In this document: positions 1-9,558 of the stretch, piece by piece
Layout of the letters: every line of letters begins with the position of its first letter
How positions within the stretch are numbered: position 1 is the first letter of the stretch
From: a virus
Virus record (IMG/VR): IMGVR_UViG_3300020281_000021
Location: 1 to 64,000 of that record
Reading direction: 5' to 3' (one strand)
DNA length: 64,000 nt
Translations under genes and position numbers: made by a program
Notes under the pieces: generated by a model
What the model saw: only the letters and a program-made list of their open reading frames with translations
Databases searched by the model: none
What the model was told of the DNA's origin: nothing

Positions 1-1212
1 AATGGTGCTCAGTATCGTAAGGATATACATGGATTTCTTCCTGAGATGATGCAACGCATCTACGATGAAAGGAAGATCTATAAGAAGAAAATGCTCGCTG
101 CCAAGCAGGAGTTTGAGAAGACTGGTGATCCTAAACTAAAGAATGATATCTCCACCTTCAACAACATTCAAATGGCAAGGAAGATTCAACTTAATAGTGC
201 CTATGGTGCTATTGGTAATCAATACTTCCGTTACTATAACTTGGCAAACGCTGAGGCAATCACTCTATCTGGTCAGGTCTCTATCCGATGGATTGAAAAT
301 AAGATAAACAAATTTCTTAATAAACTATTAGAGACAGAAGATAAAGATTATGTTATTGCTTCTGATACCGATTCCATTTATTTGCATATGGATCCTTTGG
401 TTAAAAAGATATTCAAAGAGCGAGAGGAGAGCGATCAAAGCGTATTGCGGTTCCTTACGAAGGTGTGTGATGTGGAATTTGAAAAGTATATTCAGAATTC
501 TTATGAAGAATTGGCAACCTATGTAAATGCCTACGAGCAGAAGATGTTTATGAAGCGAGAAAACATCGCTAATCGTGGTGTCTGGACTGCTAAGAAAAGA
601 TATATTCTAAACGTATGGGACAGTGAGGGTGTCAGGTATCAAGAGCCTTCCCTAAAGATCATGGGTATTGAGGCAGTCAAATCCTCTACCCCATCATCAT
701 GTCGTGGAGCACTCCGTGATGTCCTAAAACTCATGATGAATACAGACGAGCGTCAGGTGCAGAAGTTTGTCAAAGACTTCGAGAAGCAGTTTAAACAACT
801 GCCCACAGACGAGATTGCATTCCCTCGATCATGCAATAACCTAAAGAAGTATCACGATCCAAAGAAATTGTATGGAGCACATTGCCCCATTCACGTCCGA
901 GGTGTGCTACTATATAATAACTCTATTAAAAAGAATAAACTTACCCATAAGTATCCCCTCATTCAAGAGGGTGAAAAGATCAAGTATGTCTTCCTCAAGA
1001 CACCTAACAAACTTGGTCGCCATGGGGAGAAGGGTGACTTCCAAAATGTCATCTCTTTCTTTAGGACACTCCCCTCGGAGTTTAAACTTGAGGATTACAT
1101 TGATTATGATATGCAATTTTCTAAAGCATTTCTTGATCCACTTTCCGTTATTCTTGACCAGATCGGTTGGTCTGCCAAGAAGCGTGCCACACTAGAAGCC
1201 ATGTTTGGTTAA
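1..1212 (+). CDS. 43: DNA polymerase gp43, C-terminal part (5' end outside window)
   Basis: Family B replicative DNA polymerase; it copies the phage genome with the clamp and helicase. The reading frame is open from base 1, so the start and the exonuclease domain lie upstream of the window. Two polymerase active-site signatures are visible: the motif B-like [16 protein letters not shown] (about residues 60-75 of the visible part) and motif C as [12 protein letters not shown], with the metal-binding DTDS. The C-terminal thumb region follows, and the protein ends two bases before uvsX starts. The gp43-uvsX-gp41 order is that of T4-like cyanophages. Confidence in identity is very high; only the C-terminal 403 residues are seen. 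Confidence 0.97.
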   Translation, partial: NGAQYRKDIHGFLPEMMQRIYDERKIYKKKMLAAKQEFEKTGDPKLKNDISTFNNIQMARKIQLNSAYGAIGNQYFRYYNLANAEAITLSGQVSIRWIENKINKFLNKLLETEDKDYVIASDTDSIYLHMDPLVKKIFKEREESDQSVLRFLTKVCDVEFEKYIQNSYEELATYVNAYEQKMFMKRENIANRGVWTAKKRYILNVWDSEGVRYQEPSLKIMGIEAVKSSTPSSCRGALRDVLKLMMNTDERQVQKFVKDFEKQFKQLPTDEIAFPRSCNNLKKYHDPKKLYGAHCPIHVRGVLLYNNSIKKNKLTHKYPLIQEGEKIKYVFLKTPNKLGRHGEKGDFQNVISFFRTLPSEFKLEDYIDYDMQFSKAFLDPLSVILDQIGWSAKKRATLEAMFG

Positions 1213-1214
1213 TT

Positions 1215-2234
1215 ATGACAAGTAGTTTTTTCACTGAAATTGTAAAGGAGATTGATAATGAATACGCAGCAGTTGCCTCTGAAGGTATCACTGCAGGTGA
1301 CATTACTCAATATGTAGATACTGGATCTTATATTCTTAACGCTCTATTGAGTGGCAGTATCTATGGTGGTCTACCTTCTAATAAGATCACAGCACTAGCA
1401 GGTGAGAGTAGCACAGGTAAAACATTCTATGCACTCTCTGTTGTCCGTCACTTCCTAGAGACTGACCCTGATGCAGGTGTCATTTATTTTGAGTCAGAGT
1501 CTGCTATCTCTCGCAGTATGATTGAGGAGAGAGGCATCGATTCTAAACGCATGATCATTGTGCCTGTCACTACTGTGCAGGAATTCCGCACTCAGGCAGT
1601 TAAGATTGTTGATAAATACTTAACTCAGAAGGAATCTGATCGCAAACCATTGATGTTTGTGTTGGATTCATTGGGCATGCTATCCACTACAAAAGAGATT
1701 GGAGACACAGAGGCAGGCAAAGACACACGAGATATGACTAGAGCACAAGTCCTTAAGGGTGCCTTTAGGGTCTTGACATTGAAACTAGGTCTTGCTAATG
1801 TACCTATGATCGTTACTAATCACACCTATGATGTTGTCGGTAGTTATGTGCCCACGAAGGAAATGGGTGGCGGTAGTGGTCTTAAGTATGCTGCTTCCAC
1901 TATCGTATATCTTTCCAAAAAGAAGGAGAAAGATGGTACGGATGTGGTTGGGAATATTATCAAGGTCAAGGCAGCAAAGTCTCGACTTACAAAAGAAAAT
2001 TCACAAGTAGAGACGAGGTTATTCTATGACGAACGCGGACTGGACAAGTATTATGGGTTACTGGAATTGGGTGAGAAGTATGGAATCTTCCAACGGATCG
2101 GTAATCGCTACCGTGTTGGTGAATCTTCTGTTTATCCTAAGTCTATTCTCGCTGATCCCGAGAAGTACTTCACAGAAGAAGTAATGCATGAATTGGACGA
2201 AGCCGCTAAAAAAGAATTCTGTTATGGCGAGTGA
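1215..2234 (+). CDS. uvsX: UvsX, RecA-like recombinase
   Basis: Strand-exchange recombinase for recombination-dependent replication and repair. The Walker A motif is GESSTGKT (about residue 57). A Walker B-like FVLDSLGML follows near residue 150, and a [11 protein letters not shown] stretch further on matches the DNA-binding loop region of RecA-family proteins. The 339-residue length fits cyanophage UvsX. I chose the ATG at 1215 ([10 protein letters not shown]), just after the gp43 stop; an in-frame ATG at 1167 would overlap gp43 by 46 bases and adds residues unlike the family. The 3' end overlaps the next gene by 11 bases. Confidence 0.95.
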   Translation: MTSSFFTEIVKEIDNEYAAVASEGITAGDITQYVDTGSYILNALLSGSIYGGLPSNKITALAGESSTGKTFYALSVVRHFLETDPDAGVIYFESESAISRSMIEERGIDSKRMIIVPVTTVQEFRTQAVKIVDKYLTQKESDRKPLMFVLDSLGMLSTTKEIGDTEAGKDTRDMTRAQVLKGAFRVLTLKLGLANVPMIVTNHTYDVVGSYVPTKEMGGGSGLKYAASTIVYLSKKKEKDGTDVVGNIIKVKAAKSRLTKENSQVETRLFYDERGLDKYYGLLELGEKYGIFQRIGNRYRVGESSVYPKSILADPEKYFTEEVMHELDEAAKKEFCYGE

Positions 2235-2799
2235 TTTAAAAGATTTTATCCGAGTGTATGATAATGCACTCGACCCAAACTGCTGCAACAATGCGATTAA
2301 ACTCTTCAACGAGACACCTGATGCACAGGATCGTTGGGAGAATTCTCACAAACCGCAGTTTACCCAGATGAATATCACTCTCCTTGCTGAGAGAGATAAG
2401 AATCAGGCATGGACAGCGATCCAGAATCAAATTATTACTGCTATTCAAAACGTATCCGAATTTTATATGCGTGATACAGGGTGCTCACCCTTTTGGCCAC
2501 CTAAGAATAGTATTGAGCAGATCCGTATGAAGAAGTATTCAGTTGATACTGAGGATCGATTTGATATTCACATTGATGTAGGTGACCATGCTACGGCACG
2601 TCGCTTCCTTGTTATGTTTTTCTATCTTAATGATGTCAATGAGGGAGGAGAGACTACCTTTCCTGCTCTAGATCTTAAGGTAAAACCAAAGCAAGGTAGT
2701 GTGCTATGCTTCCCTCCTGTATGGATGTATCCTCATCTCGGAGAGCAACCTATTAGCAATGACAAATACATTGTAGGCACATATCTACACTATCAATAA
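2224..2799 (+). CDS. 2OG-Fe(II) oxygenase, prolyl 4-hydroxylase-like
   Basis: Predicted non-haem iron dioxygenase using 2-oxoglutarate and O2; the substrate is unknown. The C-terminal half shows the P4H double-stranded beta-helix: HIDVGD (the HxD iron ligands), then [16 protein letters not shown] (the usual YLN..EGGET block) and QGSVLCFPP, with the distal His in the YPHLGE segment and a basic residue in [12 protein letters not shown]. At 191 residues it is a stand-alone catalytic domain. The ATG at 2224 overlaps the end of uvsX and the stop overlaps the gp41 start, so it is embedded in the replication operon. It could modify a phage or host protein; nothing in the sequence says which. Confidence 0.85.
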   Translation: MASDLKDFIRVYDNALDPNCCNNAIKLFNETPDAQDRWENSHKPQFTQMNITLLAERDKNQAWTAIQNQIITAIQNVSEFYMRDTGCSPFWPPKNSIEQIRMKKYSVDTEDRFDIHIDVGDHATARRFLVMFFYLNDVNEGGETTFPALDLKVKPKQGSVLCFPPVWMYPHLGEQPISNDKYIVGTYLHYQ

Positions 2800-4166
2800 T
2801 GCCAGGTATAGAAGAAATTGTTATTAGTAATCTGATTTGTAATCCAGATTACATGAGAAAGGTTTTACCTTTCGTGAAAGAAGAATACTTTGATGATCTA
2901 TCACAGAAGGTAGTCTTCAAAGAGATATCTGAATTTGTTAATGAGTATGACAACCTCCCAGAGCCTAATGCTATTGCTCTAGAGGTTGAGAAGCGTAAAG
3001 ATTTGACAGAGGATGCTGTCAATCAAGTCCTACAAATCCTTAAAGGACTAGATAGGACGGAGTATAATGAAGAATGGTTGCTTGACACTACTGAGAAGTG
3101 GTGTAAAGAGCGAGCGATTTATAATGCTCTCATGGAGTCTGTCCAAATTGCCGATGGTCAGGATAAGACTCGTAATCAGGATGCAATTCCGTCAATTATG
3201 TCGGACGCACTTAGTGTGTGCTTTGATGACCATGTAGGACACGATTACATTGAGGATTCAGAGTCAAGATATGACTTCTATCACAGAAAAGAAGAAAAGA
3301 TCCCATTTGATCTCGACTTCTTCAACAAAATTACAAAAGGTGGGTTACCTAATAAGACTCTCAATATCGCACTTGCTGGTACAGGTGTCGGGAAAAGTCT
3401 ATTCATGTGCCACGTCGCTAGTGCCTGCCTCTTGCAGGGCAGAAACGTTCTCTACATTACACTTGAAATGGCAGAGGAGAAGATTGCTGAGCGAATTGAT
3501 GCCAACCTCCTCGACGTCCCAATCCAACAACTAAGTGATCCCTTATTCAGTAAGAGTAAGTATCAATCTAAGATAGACAAGTTGTCAGAGAAGACACAGG
3601 GTCGCCTTGTTATCAAGGAGTATCCCACTGCATCTGCACATGTTAATCACTTCAAGTCTCTACTCAATGAGTTGTCACTGAAGAAAGGTTTTCATCCTGA
3701 CATTATCTTTGTAGACTATCTTAATATCTGTGCATCGTCACGATATAAAAACAACATTGTGAATTCCTATACTTATGTCAAATCAGTTGCCGAAGAGTTA
3801 CGAGGACTCGCAGGCGAATTCAGAGTCCCGATCGTGTCCGCTACGCAAACCACTCGCTCAGGCTACGGCAATAGTGACGTGGAGCTTACTGATACTAGCG
3901 AGTCTTTCGGTCTGCCTGCAACTGCTGATCTTATGTTTGCACTTATTGCAACTGAAGATCTAGAAAACATGAATCAAATCATGGTCAAACAGTTAAAGAA
4001 TAGATATAATGACCCTACAGTCAACAAACGTTTTGTGTTAGGTATTGACAGAGCGAAGATGAGGCTGTATGATTGTGAGCAGTCTGCTCAAGACAATATT
4101 CTTGATGCTAATCAAGAAGAATTTACAACCGATACCAAATCCAAATTTCAAGGTTTTAAAATATGA
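2799..4166 (+). CDS. 41: gp41 replicative DNA helicase (DnaB-like)
   Basis: Hexameric 5'-3' helicase that unwinds the fork and recruits primase gp61 (encoded at 12.3 kb). The N-terminal DnaB-like helical domain is followed by a RecA-like motor: Walker A as LAGTGVGKSLF (about residue 190), the DnaB/gp41-type YITLEMAEEKIAERIDANL, Walker B as IIFVDYLNIC, and the sensor stretch PIVSATQTTRSG. Length 455 residues matches T4 gp41 (475). The start ATG overlaps the preceding stop by one base and the stop overlaps mazG by four bases, indicating translational coupling. Confidence 0.95.
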   Translation: MPGIEEIVISNLICNPDYMRKVLPFVKEEYFDDLSQKVVFKEISEFVNEYDNLPEPNAIALEVEKRKDLTEDAVNQVLQILKGLDRTEYNEEWLLDTTEKWCKERAIYNALMESVQIADGQDKTRNQDAIPSIMSDALSVCFDDHVGHDYIEDSESRYDFYHRKEEKIPFDLDFFNKITKGGLPNKTLNIALAGTGVGKSLFMCHVASACLLQGRNVLYITLEMAEEKIAERIDANLLDVPIQQLSDPLFSKSKYQSKIDKLSEKTQGRLVIKEYPTASAHVNHFKSLLNELSLKKGFHPDIIFVDYLNICASSRYKNNIVNSYTYVKSVAEELRGLAGEFRVPIVSATQTTRSGYGNSDVELTDTSESFGLPATADLMFALIATEDLENMNQIMVKQLKNRYNDPTVNKRFVLGIDRAKMRLYDCEQSAQDNILDANQEEFTTDTKSKFQGFKI

Positions 4167-4834
4167 AGGTTAATCCTGGCGGTTTTGCCCCTGCACCAGA
4201 GACAGGTGGTGGTGATGACATCCAACAACAAGCAGAGAAGTTTTCTAATGCTGCAACGGACGCTGCAGAAAACTTTGAGCGAGCAGCGAAAGAAGCAGCA
4301 GAAGAAGCACCTAAGGATGCAGAAGATGTTGTAACTGATCAACGCTTTAACAGTGCTTATAAGACTAAGCAAAAGGTAAGGCAGAAGATGAAGACTGCTG
4401 AGAAAAATAAGAAGTCAGGTGCCAACAAAATTAACATTAACTTTGATAGGTATGCTGAATTTGTAGATCAAACATGCTCCAACCCTAGTAAAGACTACAA
4501 AGTCTTTAAGGCACGGATGGATGAGTTGACTGCAAACGGTTGCGATATCAATCGTCTTGACACTGCTGCCTCAGGAATGTCTGCAGAAGGCGGTGAGTTT
4601 ATGGAGATCGTAAAGAAACTTAAATACCAAGGCAAACCATGGAATGAGGATACCAAGGATCACCTTATCAAAGAGTTGGGTGACGTCCTATGGTATGCAC
4701 AGAATGCATGTGCTGCACTTGACGTCCGTATGGATGAAGTTATCTATATCAATACTCTGAAACTAGCAGCACGCTACCCTAAAATGAAGTTTGATGAGTA
4801 TTACTCCGAAAATAGGAAACCAGGTGATATCTAA
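4163..4834 (+). CDS. mazG: MazG-like nucleotide pyrophosphohydrolase with an Ala/Glu-rich N-terminal extension
   Basis: MazG-type all-alpha NTP pyrophosphohydrolase. Residues about 93-210 carry the fold: AEGGEFMEIVKKL followed by KELGDVLWYAQNA give the ExxE...ExxD metal-binding arrangement, and KLAARYP is typical of cyanophage MazG. It is thought to clear (d)NTPs or alarmones during infection. Unusual here is a roughly 88-residue N-terminal extension rich in Ala, Glu and Lys with coiled-coil character, absent from the compact cyanophage MazG I know. The ATG at 4163 overlaps the gp41 stop, which supports the long form, though an internal start cannot be excluded. Confidence 0.85.
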   Translation: MKVNPGGFAPAPETGGGDDIQQQAEKFSNAATDAAENFERAAKEAAEEAPKDAEDVVTDQRFNSAYKTKQKVRQKMKTAEKNKKSGANKININFDRYAEFVDQTCSNPSKDYKVFKARMDELTANGCDINRLDTAASGMSAEGGEFMEIVKKLKYQGKPWNEDTKDHLIKELGDVLWYAQNACAALDVRMDEVIYINTLKLAARYPKMKFDEYYSENRKPGDI

Positions 4835-5105
4835 TATTGGTAAGGTCTGGAAGTATAGTCTAGGAAGTTTTAGTGATGATAAAACTAAACCATATGACAA
4901 CTATGTTGCTGCCGTCCGCTCTATTATTTTCATTTCTTATCTGGTTACTAATTGTTTTATCATTTCTGGTGTCATAAGACACTGGAATAATAGATCTGAT
5001 TGTGACGAACCTAAATACAAGGTGTTACCAGTAACGACACATGTCACGCAAGACAGATCAAGAACCCTTGTTGGATGGAGAGGGGGCATCAGCAAAACCT
5101 CTTAA
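4824..5105 (+). CDS. small predicted membrane protein, GTG start
   Basis: About 93 residues, function unknown. I start it at the GTG of 4824, which overlaps the end of mazG; an ATG upstream lies deep inside mazG. One hydrophobic span (SIIFISYLVTNCFIISGVI, about residues 34-52) is flanked by polar sequence, so it is probably a single-pass membrane protein. The 3' end overlaps the next gene by 65 bases. The segment KVWKYSLGSF before the helix looks like a conserved cyanophage small protein, from memory only. Confidence 0.6.
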   Translation: MISNIGKVWKYSLGSFSDDKTKPYDNYVAAVRSIIFISYLVTNCFIISGVIRHWNNRSDCDEPKYKVLPVTTHVTQDRSRTLVGWRGGISKTS

Positions 5106-5829
5106 AGTAAATGCGGGGTTTCAATATGAGTTGGATCTCATCAGGGCACTGAGAGAGAAAGGTTTTAACGTGTCTGATCCTGCAGGAGCGGACAGTGCCA
5201 AGGCAGACTTGGAGTTGACACCTACTTATAAAGCACAGGTTATTAAGTTTGAGTTAAAGGAGAAGTTGTCTGCCGACTTCGCTCAAATGAATTTTGATTT
5301 TGATACTGGGTCAATGCAGTTTACCATTGACAAGACTAAAGCATCTGCTCAGAAGGAAGCAGCAAAGACAATGATTGGTATTGCTGAGTCTTATAATATT
5401 ATAAGAGAAGCAAACGCTCATTGGAATCCTAAAAGAAATATACCTGCTAAGTTTACGTTGTCGAATGATGCAACCCTTGCACAACGTAAGTCAGCACACT
5501 CACTAGATCTTAAGAGATTTCCAGATAAGTTTCTAGCAGAGGGTCAAGCAGCAGCAAGAGAGGTAGAGAAATACTACAACTCAAAGAATACTTATTATAT
5601 ACAGGTGAAAGGAAAGGGACTATATTATATGGGAAGAGATGTTGAGGGATATGGATGCCCACAATTCTCTACCTCTGTAGCAAACAGTAGTATCAGAATT
5701 CGTATTAAGACTAACTCCAAGTCGAATGCAAGATGGTCGTTTCTGATGGCACTCAAGATCTCAGGACTTAGAAAGAGTAGTATGGATCTAGATGGCGACA
5801 CGAATTTCCTGCTCAAGCCAGGTTTATAA
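5041..5829 (+). CDS. conserved phage protein, possible PD-(D/E)XK nuclease
   Basis: 262 residues. I do not recognise a named family. Near residues 58-80 there is an acidic residue in a beta-strand context (KADLEL) followed by IKFELKEKL, the D...ExK pattern of PD-(D/E)XK nucleases. The C-terminal half is rich in aromatic and basic residues (YYIQVKGKGLYYMGRD, then SSIRIRIKTN). It sits next to a protein with a ligase-like motif and a nucleotidyltransferase, which makes a nucleic-acid role plausible. The nuclease assignment is inference from one motif. Confidence 0.45.
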   Translation: MSRKTDQEPLLDGEGASAKPLKVNAGFQYELDLIRALREKGFNVSDPAGADSAKADLELTPTYKAQVIKFELKEKLSADFAQMNFDFDTGSMQFTIDKTKASAQKEAAKTMIGIAESYNIIREANAHWNPKRNIPAKFTLSNDATLAQRKSAHSLDLKRFPDKFLAEGQAAAREVEKYYNSKNTYYIQVKGKGLYYMGRDVEGYGCPQFSTSVANSSIRIRIKTNSKSNARWSFLMALKISGLRKSSMDLDGDTNFLLKPGL

Positions 5830-5878
5830 GTGGCACACTACTTCACCATTACCGTAACCTATACATTATAATAAAGGC

Positions 5879-7069
5879 ATGGCAAAAAACACCCATCTAG
5901 AGCACCTCGAAGACGACATCTTTAATCAGGGGTCAGCAGGTGCTGTCAATGCAGTCAATTTTCTAGAGTCACTTCGTGACATGCTTACAGCAGGTCAAGG
6001 TGGTGCCAATACAAAGGTGACTGTGAAGTGGGATGGTGCACCTGCTGTGATCTGCGGTAAAGATCCACAGACAGGTCAGTTTTTTGTTGGCACAAAGTCA
6101 GTCTTTAATAAGACGACACCAAAAATAGGTTACAATGAAGACTTCATCGACTTCCACTACGAAGGTGCTATCAATGGCATCCTCAAACAGTGCTACAGAG
6201 AGTTATCCAAACTCCCTATTGAGGGTATCCTCCAAGGTGATCTCCTCTATACTTCTACCCCTCCTCTTGTTACCATTAGTGGTAAGCGAGGCTATAGATT
6301 TAAACCAAATACAATCACTTACCTTGTAGATCAGAATAGTGAGATGGGTGGAAAGGTTGCAAAGTCTAAACTTGGCATCGTATTTCACACACGCTACTCT
6401 GGTGGTGATATAACTAGTTTGTCTGCATCATTTGGTGTAGATGTATCTGGTTTACAGAAGGTCAAAGACATTGCTGTATTCTCATCGACATTCCAAAACG
6501 TGAATGGTATTGCCAACCTAACGATTAGTGAGAGAAATCAGATCAACAATACTATTAGGCAGGCAAAGAGCAATCTTAAGTCTGGTGGTAAGTTTCTTGA
6601 CGTCATAGTAAAGGATAAGAGTAGTTTCTCTCCTGCATCTATGTTTAAGATCTACTTCAACCAAGTTATTCGTAGTGGAAAGATCCCTACTACCTCTATG
6701 GGTATGGCAAAGGGGTTTGAAACCTTCCTAAACGACAGGTATAAGAAAGAAATCATCAAGAAAAAGACTGAGAAGTCACAGAAAGAATGGGAGAAGCGTC
6801 GTGCAGACTCTATTTCTTTCCTAAATAGTAACAAGACAACTATGTTCGCTGCTCTAGCAGGTTTTCGTAACCTAATGGACGCTAAGAATATGGTTATAAA
6901 TAAACTGAAAAAGATTGAAGGTGTTGGCACCTTCCTCGAAACCGAGACAGGTTATCGTGTAACAAGTCCAGAAGGATTTGTTGCTATTAAAGATGGCACT
7001 GCACTCAAACTCGTTGACAGACTTGAATTTAGTCGTGCCAACTTCACCGTAGCAAAAGATTGGGGCTAA
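5879..7069 (+). CDS. conserved phage protein with ligase-like KxDG motif
   Basis: 396 residues, no firm name. VTVKWDGAPAVI (about residues 47-58) has the KxDG signature of the covalent nucleotidyltransferase superfamily (DNA/RNA ligases, capping enzymes), where the Lys takes AMP or GMP. Further candidate motifs are EGILQGDLLY (motif III-like acidic position), LGIVFHTRY (motif IIIa/IV-like) and EGFVAIKDGTALKLVD near the C-terminus, similar to motif IV/V (EGxVxK..K). A Lys-rich helical insert lies between about 275 and 345. It is followed by an HxGH nucleotidyltransferase with a one-base overlap, so they are likely one unit. Alternative: an inactive or non-ligase relative. Confidence 0.55.
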   Translation: MAKNTHLEHLEDDIFNQGSAGAVNAVNFLESLRDMLTAGQGGANTKVTVKWDGAPAVICGKDPQTGQFFVGTKSVFNKTTPKIGYNEDFIDFHYEGAINGILKQCYRELSKLPIEGILQGDLLYTSTPPLVTISGKRGYRFKPNTITYLVDQNSEMGGKVAKSKLGIVFHTRYSGGDITSLSASFGVDVSGLQKVKDIAVFSSTFQNVNGIANLTISERNQINNTIRQAKSNLKSGGKFLDVIVKDKSSFSPASMFKIYFNQVIRSGKIPTTSMGMAKGFETFLNDRYKKEIIKKKTEKSQKEWEKRRADSISFLNSNKTTMFAALAGFRNLMDAKNMVINKLKKIEGVGTFLETETGYRVTSPEGFVAIKDGTALKLVDRLEFSRANFTVAKDWG

Positions 7070-8142
7070 TGCGTTTTCTAGATTTCATTCGAGAAGCAAA
7101 AGACACAAAGACAAAGAAACCCTCAGCGTCCGCAAAGGGTCAATCTTCCAGTGCAAAGAAACAACAACCAGATGACCCCCACGTTGCAATTACTTTTGGC
7201 AGGTTTAACCCTCCTCATGCTGGCCATGGTAAGTTACTCGATGCTGTTAGATCTTACGGAGGAGACTCTGGAAACTATAGAATCTACCCATCAAGATCCC
7301 AAGACCACAAGAAAAACCCCCTCTCAGCAGACCAAAAAGTAGGTCACATGAGAAAGATGTTTCCACATCACAAGGACAAGATCCAAAATAACGAGGCACA
7401 CCGTAATATCTTTGACATCCTTAGAGACTTGAATGACGAAGGTCATTCTCATGTTACTATGGTTGTCGGTGATGACCGAGTAAAAGAATTTGAAACACTA
7501 GCAAACAAATACAACGGAGTCCATTACGACTTCAAATCTATCAATATTAAATCAGCAGGTGCTAGGGACGACAAGTCCGACGATCCTATCGAAACCATGT
7601 CAGCATCTAAGATGCGTGCACATGCACAAGGTAATGATCATGATTCATTCCATGGTGGAATGCCAAAGGGTATCAGCAAGAAACACAGTGCAAAACTGAT
7701 GGCAGATGTCCTCAAGGGTATGACCCCACCACCTAAGAGTAAGAAACCTAAGAAGGGTGAAGGACTACATGAGTGGTTGAATGAATCCGTATGGGAATAT
7801 GCACCTAAACTAGACTACGAAAACTTCCGTGACTACTATATGCTTAACCACATCTTCAAGGTGGGTGCACTAGTAGAGCATGATGATACAGGTCTTACAG
7901 GACATGTTGTGCATCGTGGCACTAATTATGTAATATTCAGAATGCCAGATGGCAATGAGCACCGTGCATGGTTACAGCACATCACTGAAAGAGAAGATCA
8001 ATCTAACTATTCTGCAGACGATGGTAGTGGTAATACATGGAAAGTAGGCACAGATGCATACCGTAAAGCAGTGCAAGACATGACACCTGGACAAGCGACA
8101 ATCAAATTTAGTGACTTTAGAAAGAAGTCTAAGACTAAATAA
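7069..8142 (+). CDS. HxGH-type nucleotidyltransferase (NMNAT/cytidylyltransferase-like)
   Basis: HVAITFGRFNPPHAGHGKLL (about residues 38-57) is the nucleotidylyltransferase signature with HxGH (HAGH), as in NMN adenylyltransferases. A second signature, ETMSASKMRAHA (about 180), matches the ISxxxxR motif. TMVVGDDRVKEF lies between them. This suggests transfer of AMP or CMP from a nucleotide to a phosphate acceptor such as NMN or a sugar/lipid phosphate. The last 110 residues form an extra domain of unknown role (DDTGLTGHVVHRGTNYVIFR resembles a small beta-barrel). I start at the ATG overlapping the previous stop; an upstream alternative start at 7060 would add only three residues. Confidence 0.75.
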   Translation: MRFLDFIREAKDTKTKKPSASAKGQSSSAKKQQPDDPHVAITFGRFNPPHAGHGKLLDAVRSYGGDSGNYRIYPSRSQDHKKNPLSADQKVGHMRKMFPHHKDKIQNNEAHRNIFDILRDLNDEGHSHVTMVVGDDRVKEFETLANKYNGVHYDFKSINIKSAGARDDKSDDPIETMSASKMRAHAQGNDHDSFHGGMPKGISKKHSAKLMADVLKGMTPPPKSKKPKKGEGLHEWLNESVWEYAPKLDYENFRDYYMLNHIFKVGALVEHDDTGLTGHVVHRGTNYVIFRMPDGNEHRAWLQHITEREDQSNYSADDGSGNTWKVGTDAYRKAVQDMTPGQATIKFSDFRKKSKTK

Positions 8143-8175
8143 TAATACATTCTTGACGACCAACTTAGTAAAGCA

Positions 8176-9558
8176 ATGACTTTAGATATCAAAGTGTCTG
8201 CTGCACTCATGAAGTATTCCTTCCTAGAGCAGAGAAAAATCTTCCATGCACTAGAGACTGGCACTGTAGACAAACTGACTAAGCATCTACAAGAGGGTGC
8301 TGAGAAAGCAATCGATGTAATGGACTCATGGGAGCCTATCGTTGAGGGTTATGGCGGGTTTCCTATTGAAAAGGAAGCAGTTGCTAAGAAGAAGATGGAG
8401 TTTAAACGTGACAAGAATGTAGGTAGAGTCGTCACCTCTGGTGGAGATCAGATGCTAGTCACTGGTCGTAAGGCAGACGGACGCTATGTTGTTATGGGTA
8501 AGGACGGTCGTAAGACTGCAAAGGATGCAGTTGATATCGGTGTCGTTGCTAAAGAGCAGGTAGTGGGTGTTGATCTCGATGACCTGCATGAGTCAATGAA
8601 ACAGGCTCGTAAGAATGTTGGTGCGTCTACTTGTTGGGACGGATACAAGGCTAAAGGCACCAAGAAAAAGGGAGGAAAGGTAGTCCCTAACTGCGTTAAA
8701 GAAGATGAGGTCGCTGAGGGTAAGAAAGGATTGTGGGATAACATTCACGCCAAGAGAAAGAGAGGCGAGAAACCTGCAAAACCTGGTGATAAAGATTACC
8801 CCAAGACACTTAACGTAGAAAGTAACCAAAGTTTTGATGCAATGATAGAAGCATTGTGTCTACCAGAGTATGAGGATCTAACGTTTGAAGAGATCCATGA
8901 CATCTGTGTAGAGACTCTTCTTGAGTTGGATCAACCATTGCTCAATGAGGCAATCGATCTTATTGATTCAATGGAGCTTCTTACTGAGGCACCAAGTCAG
9001 CACTCTGCAAATCCTAATATTGCAGTGCAGGCACCTCAGAAAAAGAAGGAATCAGCAGCACCTGCAGGTAAACCATCCCTCAAGGATCGTATCAAGGCAG
9101 GTCTTAAGACTGCTGCTAAAGTAGTTGCTAAAGGTGCCGTTAAGGGTGCTAAGTATGCAGGTAAAGCTGCAGGCATGGCAAAAAATACAGCAGGCAAAAT
9201 GGCTGCTGCTGCCAAAGACGGTTACAAATCGACCCAGACTGGGAAATCCTCATCTGGATCTAGCAAATCTACCTCTTCCACAATGAGTGACACTCCACCT
9301 AAGGATGCAGGATCATCTTCCTCGTCTTCTACTAGTGGTGGTGGATCAACAACAACCTCTGGATCTTCTGGATCTGGTGGTGACGGATCAAAGACTAAAG
9401 AGAATTTGAAGAAATTCGGATCTGCTCTTAAGAAAGGTATCAAGAAAGTTGTTGGTAAAGGATCTCGTTTAGTCTCCAAAGGAGCTGGCAAACTCGCAAA
9501 ACGTTTGGGAGAACAGTCCAGATACGATTGGAGAAGTAACATTAAAGGAGACATTTGA
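8176..9558 (+). CDS. putative virion-associated protein, low-complexity C-terminus
   Basis: 460 residues, not a named family. The first 290 residues look folded. They include CWDGYKAKGTKKKGGKVVPN followed by Cys, a short Cys/Gly/Lys motif I have met repeatedly in proteins of marine T4-like phages. Residues about 310-355 are Lys/Ala-rich and helical. About 356-410 are almost all Ser/Thr/Gly. The C-terminus is again basic and amphipathic (KKFGSALKKGIKKVVGKG). Basic helices plus a flexible linker suggest a DNA-associated or capsid-internal protein. This is inference from composition only. The stop overlaps the next gene (TGATG). Confidence 0.5.
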   Translation: MTLDIKVSAALMKYSFLEQRKIFHALETGTVDKLTKHLQEGAEKAIDVMDSWEPIVEGYGGFPIEKEAVAKKKMEFKRDKNVGRVVTSGGDQMLVTGRKADGRYVVMGKDGRKTAKDAVDIGVVAKEQVVGVDLDDLHESMKQARKNVGASTCWDGYKAKGTKKKGGKVVPNCVKEDEVAEGKKGLWDNIHAKRKRGEKPAKPGDKDYPKTLNVESNQSFDAMIEALCLPEYEDLTFEEIHDICVETLLELDQPLLNEAIDLIDSMELLTEAPSQHSANPNIAVQAPQKKKESAAPAGKPSLKDRIKAGLKTAAKVVAKGAVKGAKYAGKAAGMAKNTAGKMAAAAKDGYKSTQTGKSSSGSSKSTSSTMSDTPPKDAGSSSSSSTSGGGSTTTSGSSGSGGDGSKTKENLKKFGSALKKGIKKVVGKGSRLVSKGAGKLAKRLGEQSRYDWRSNIKGDI

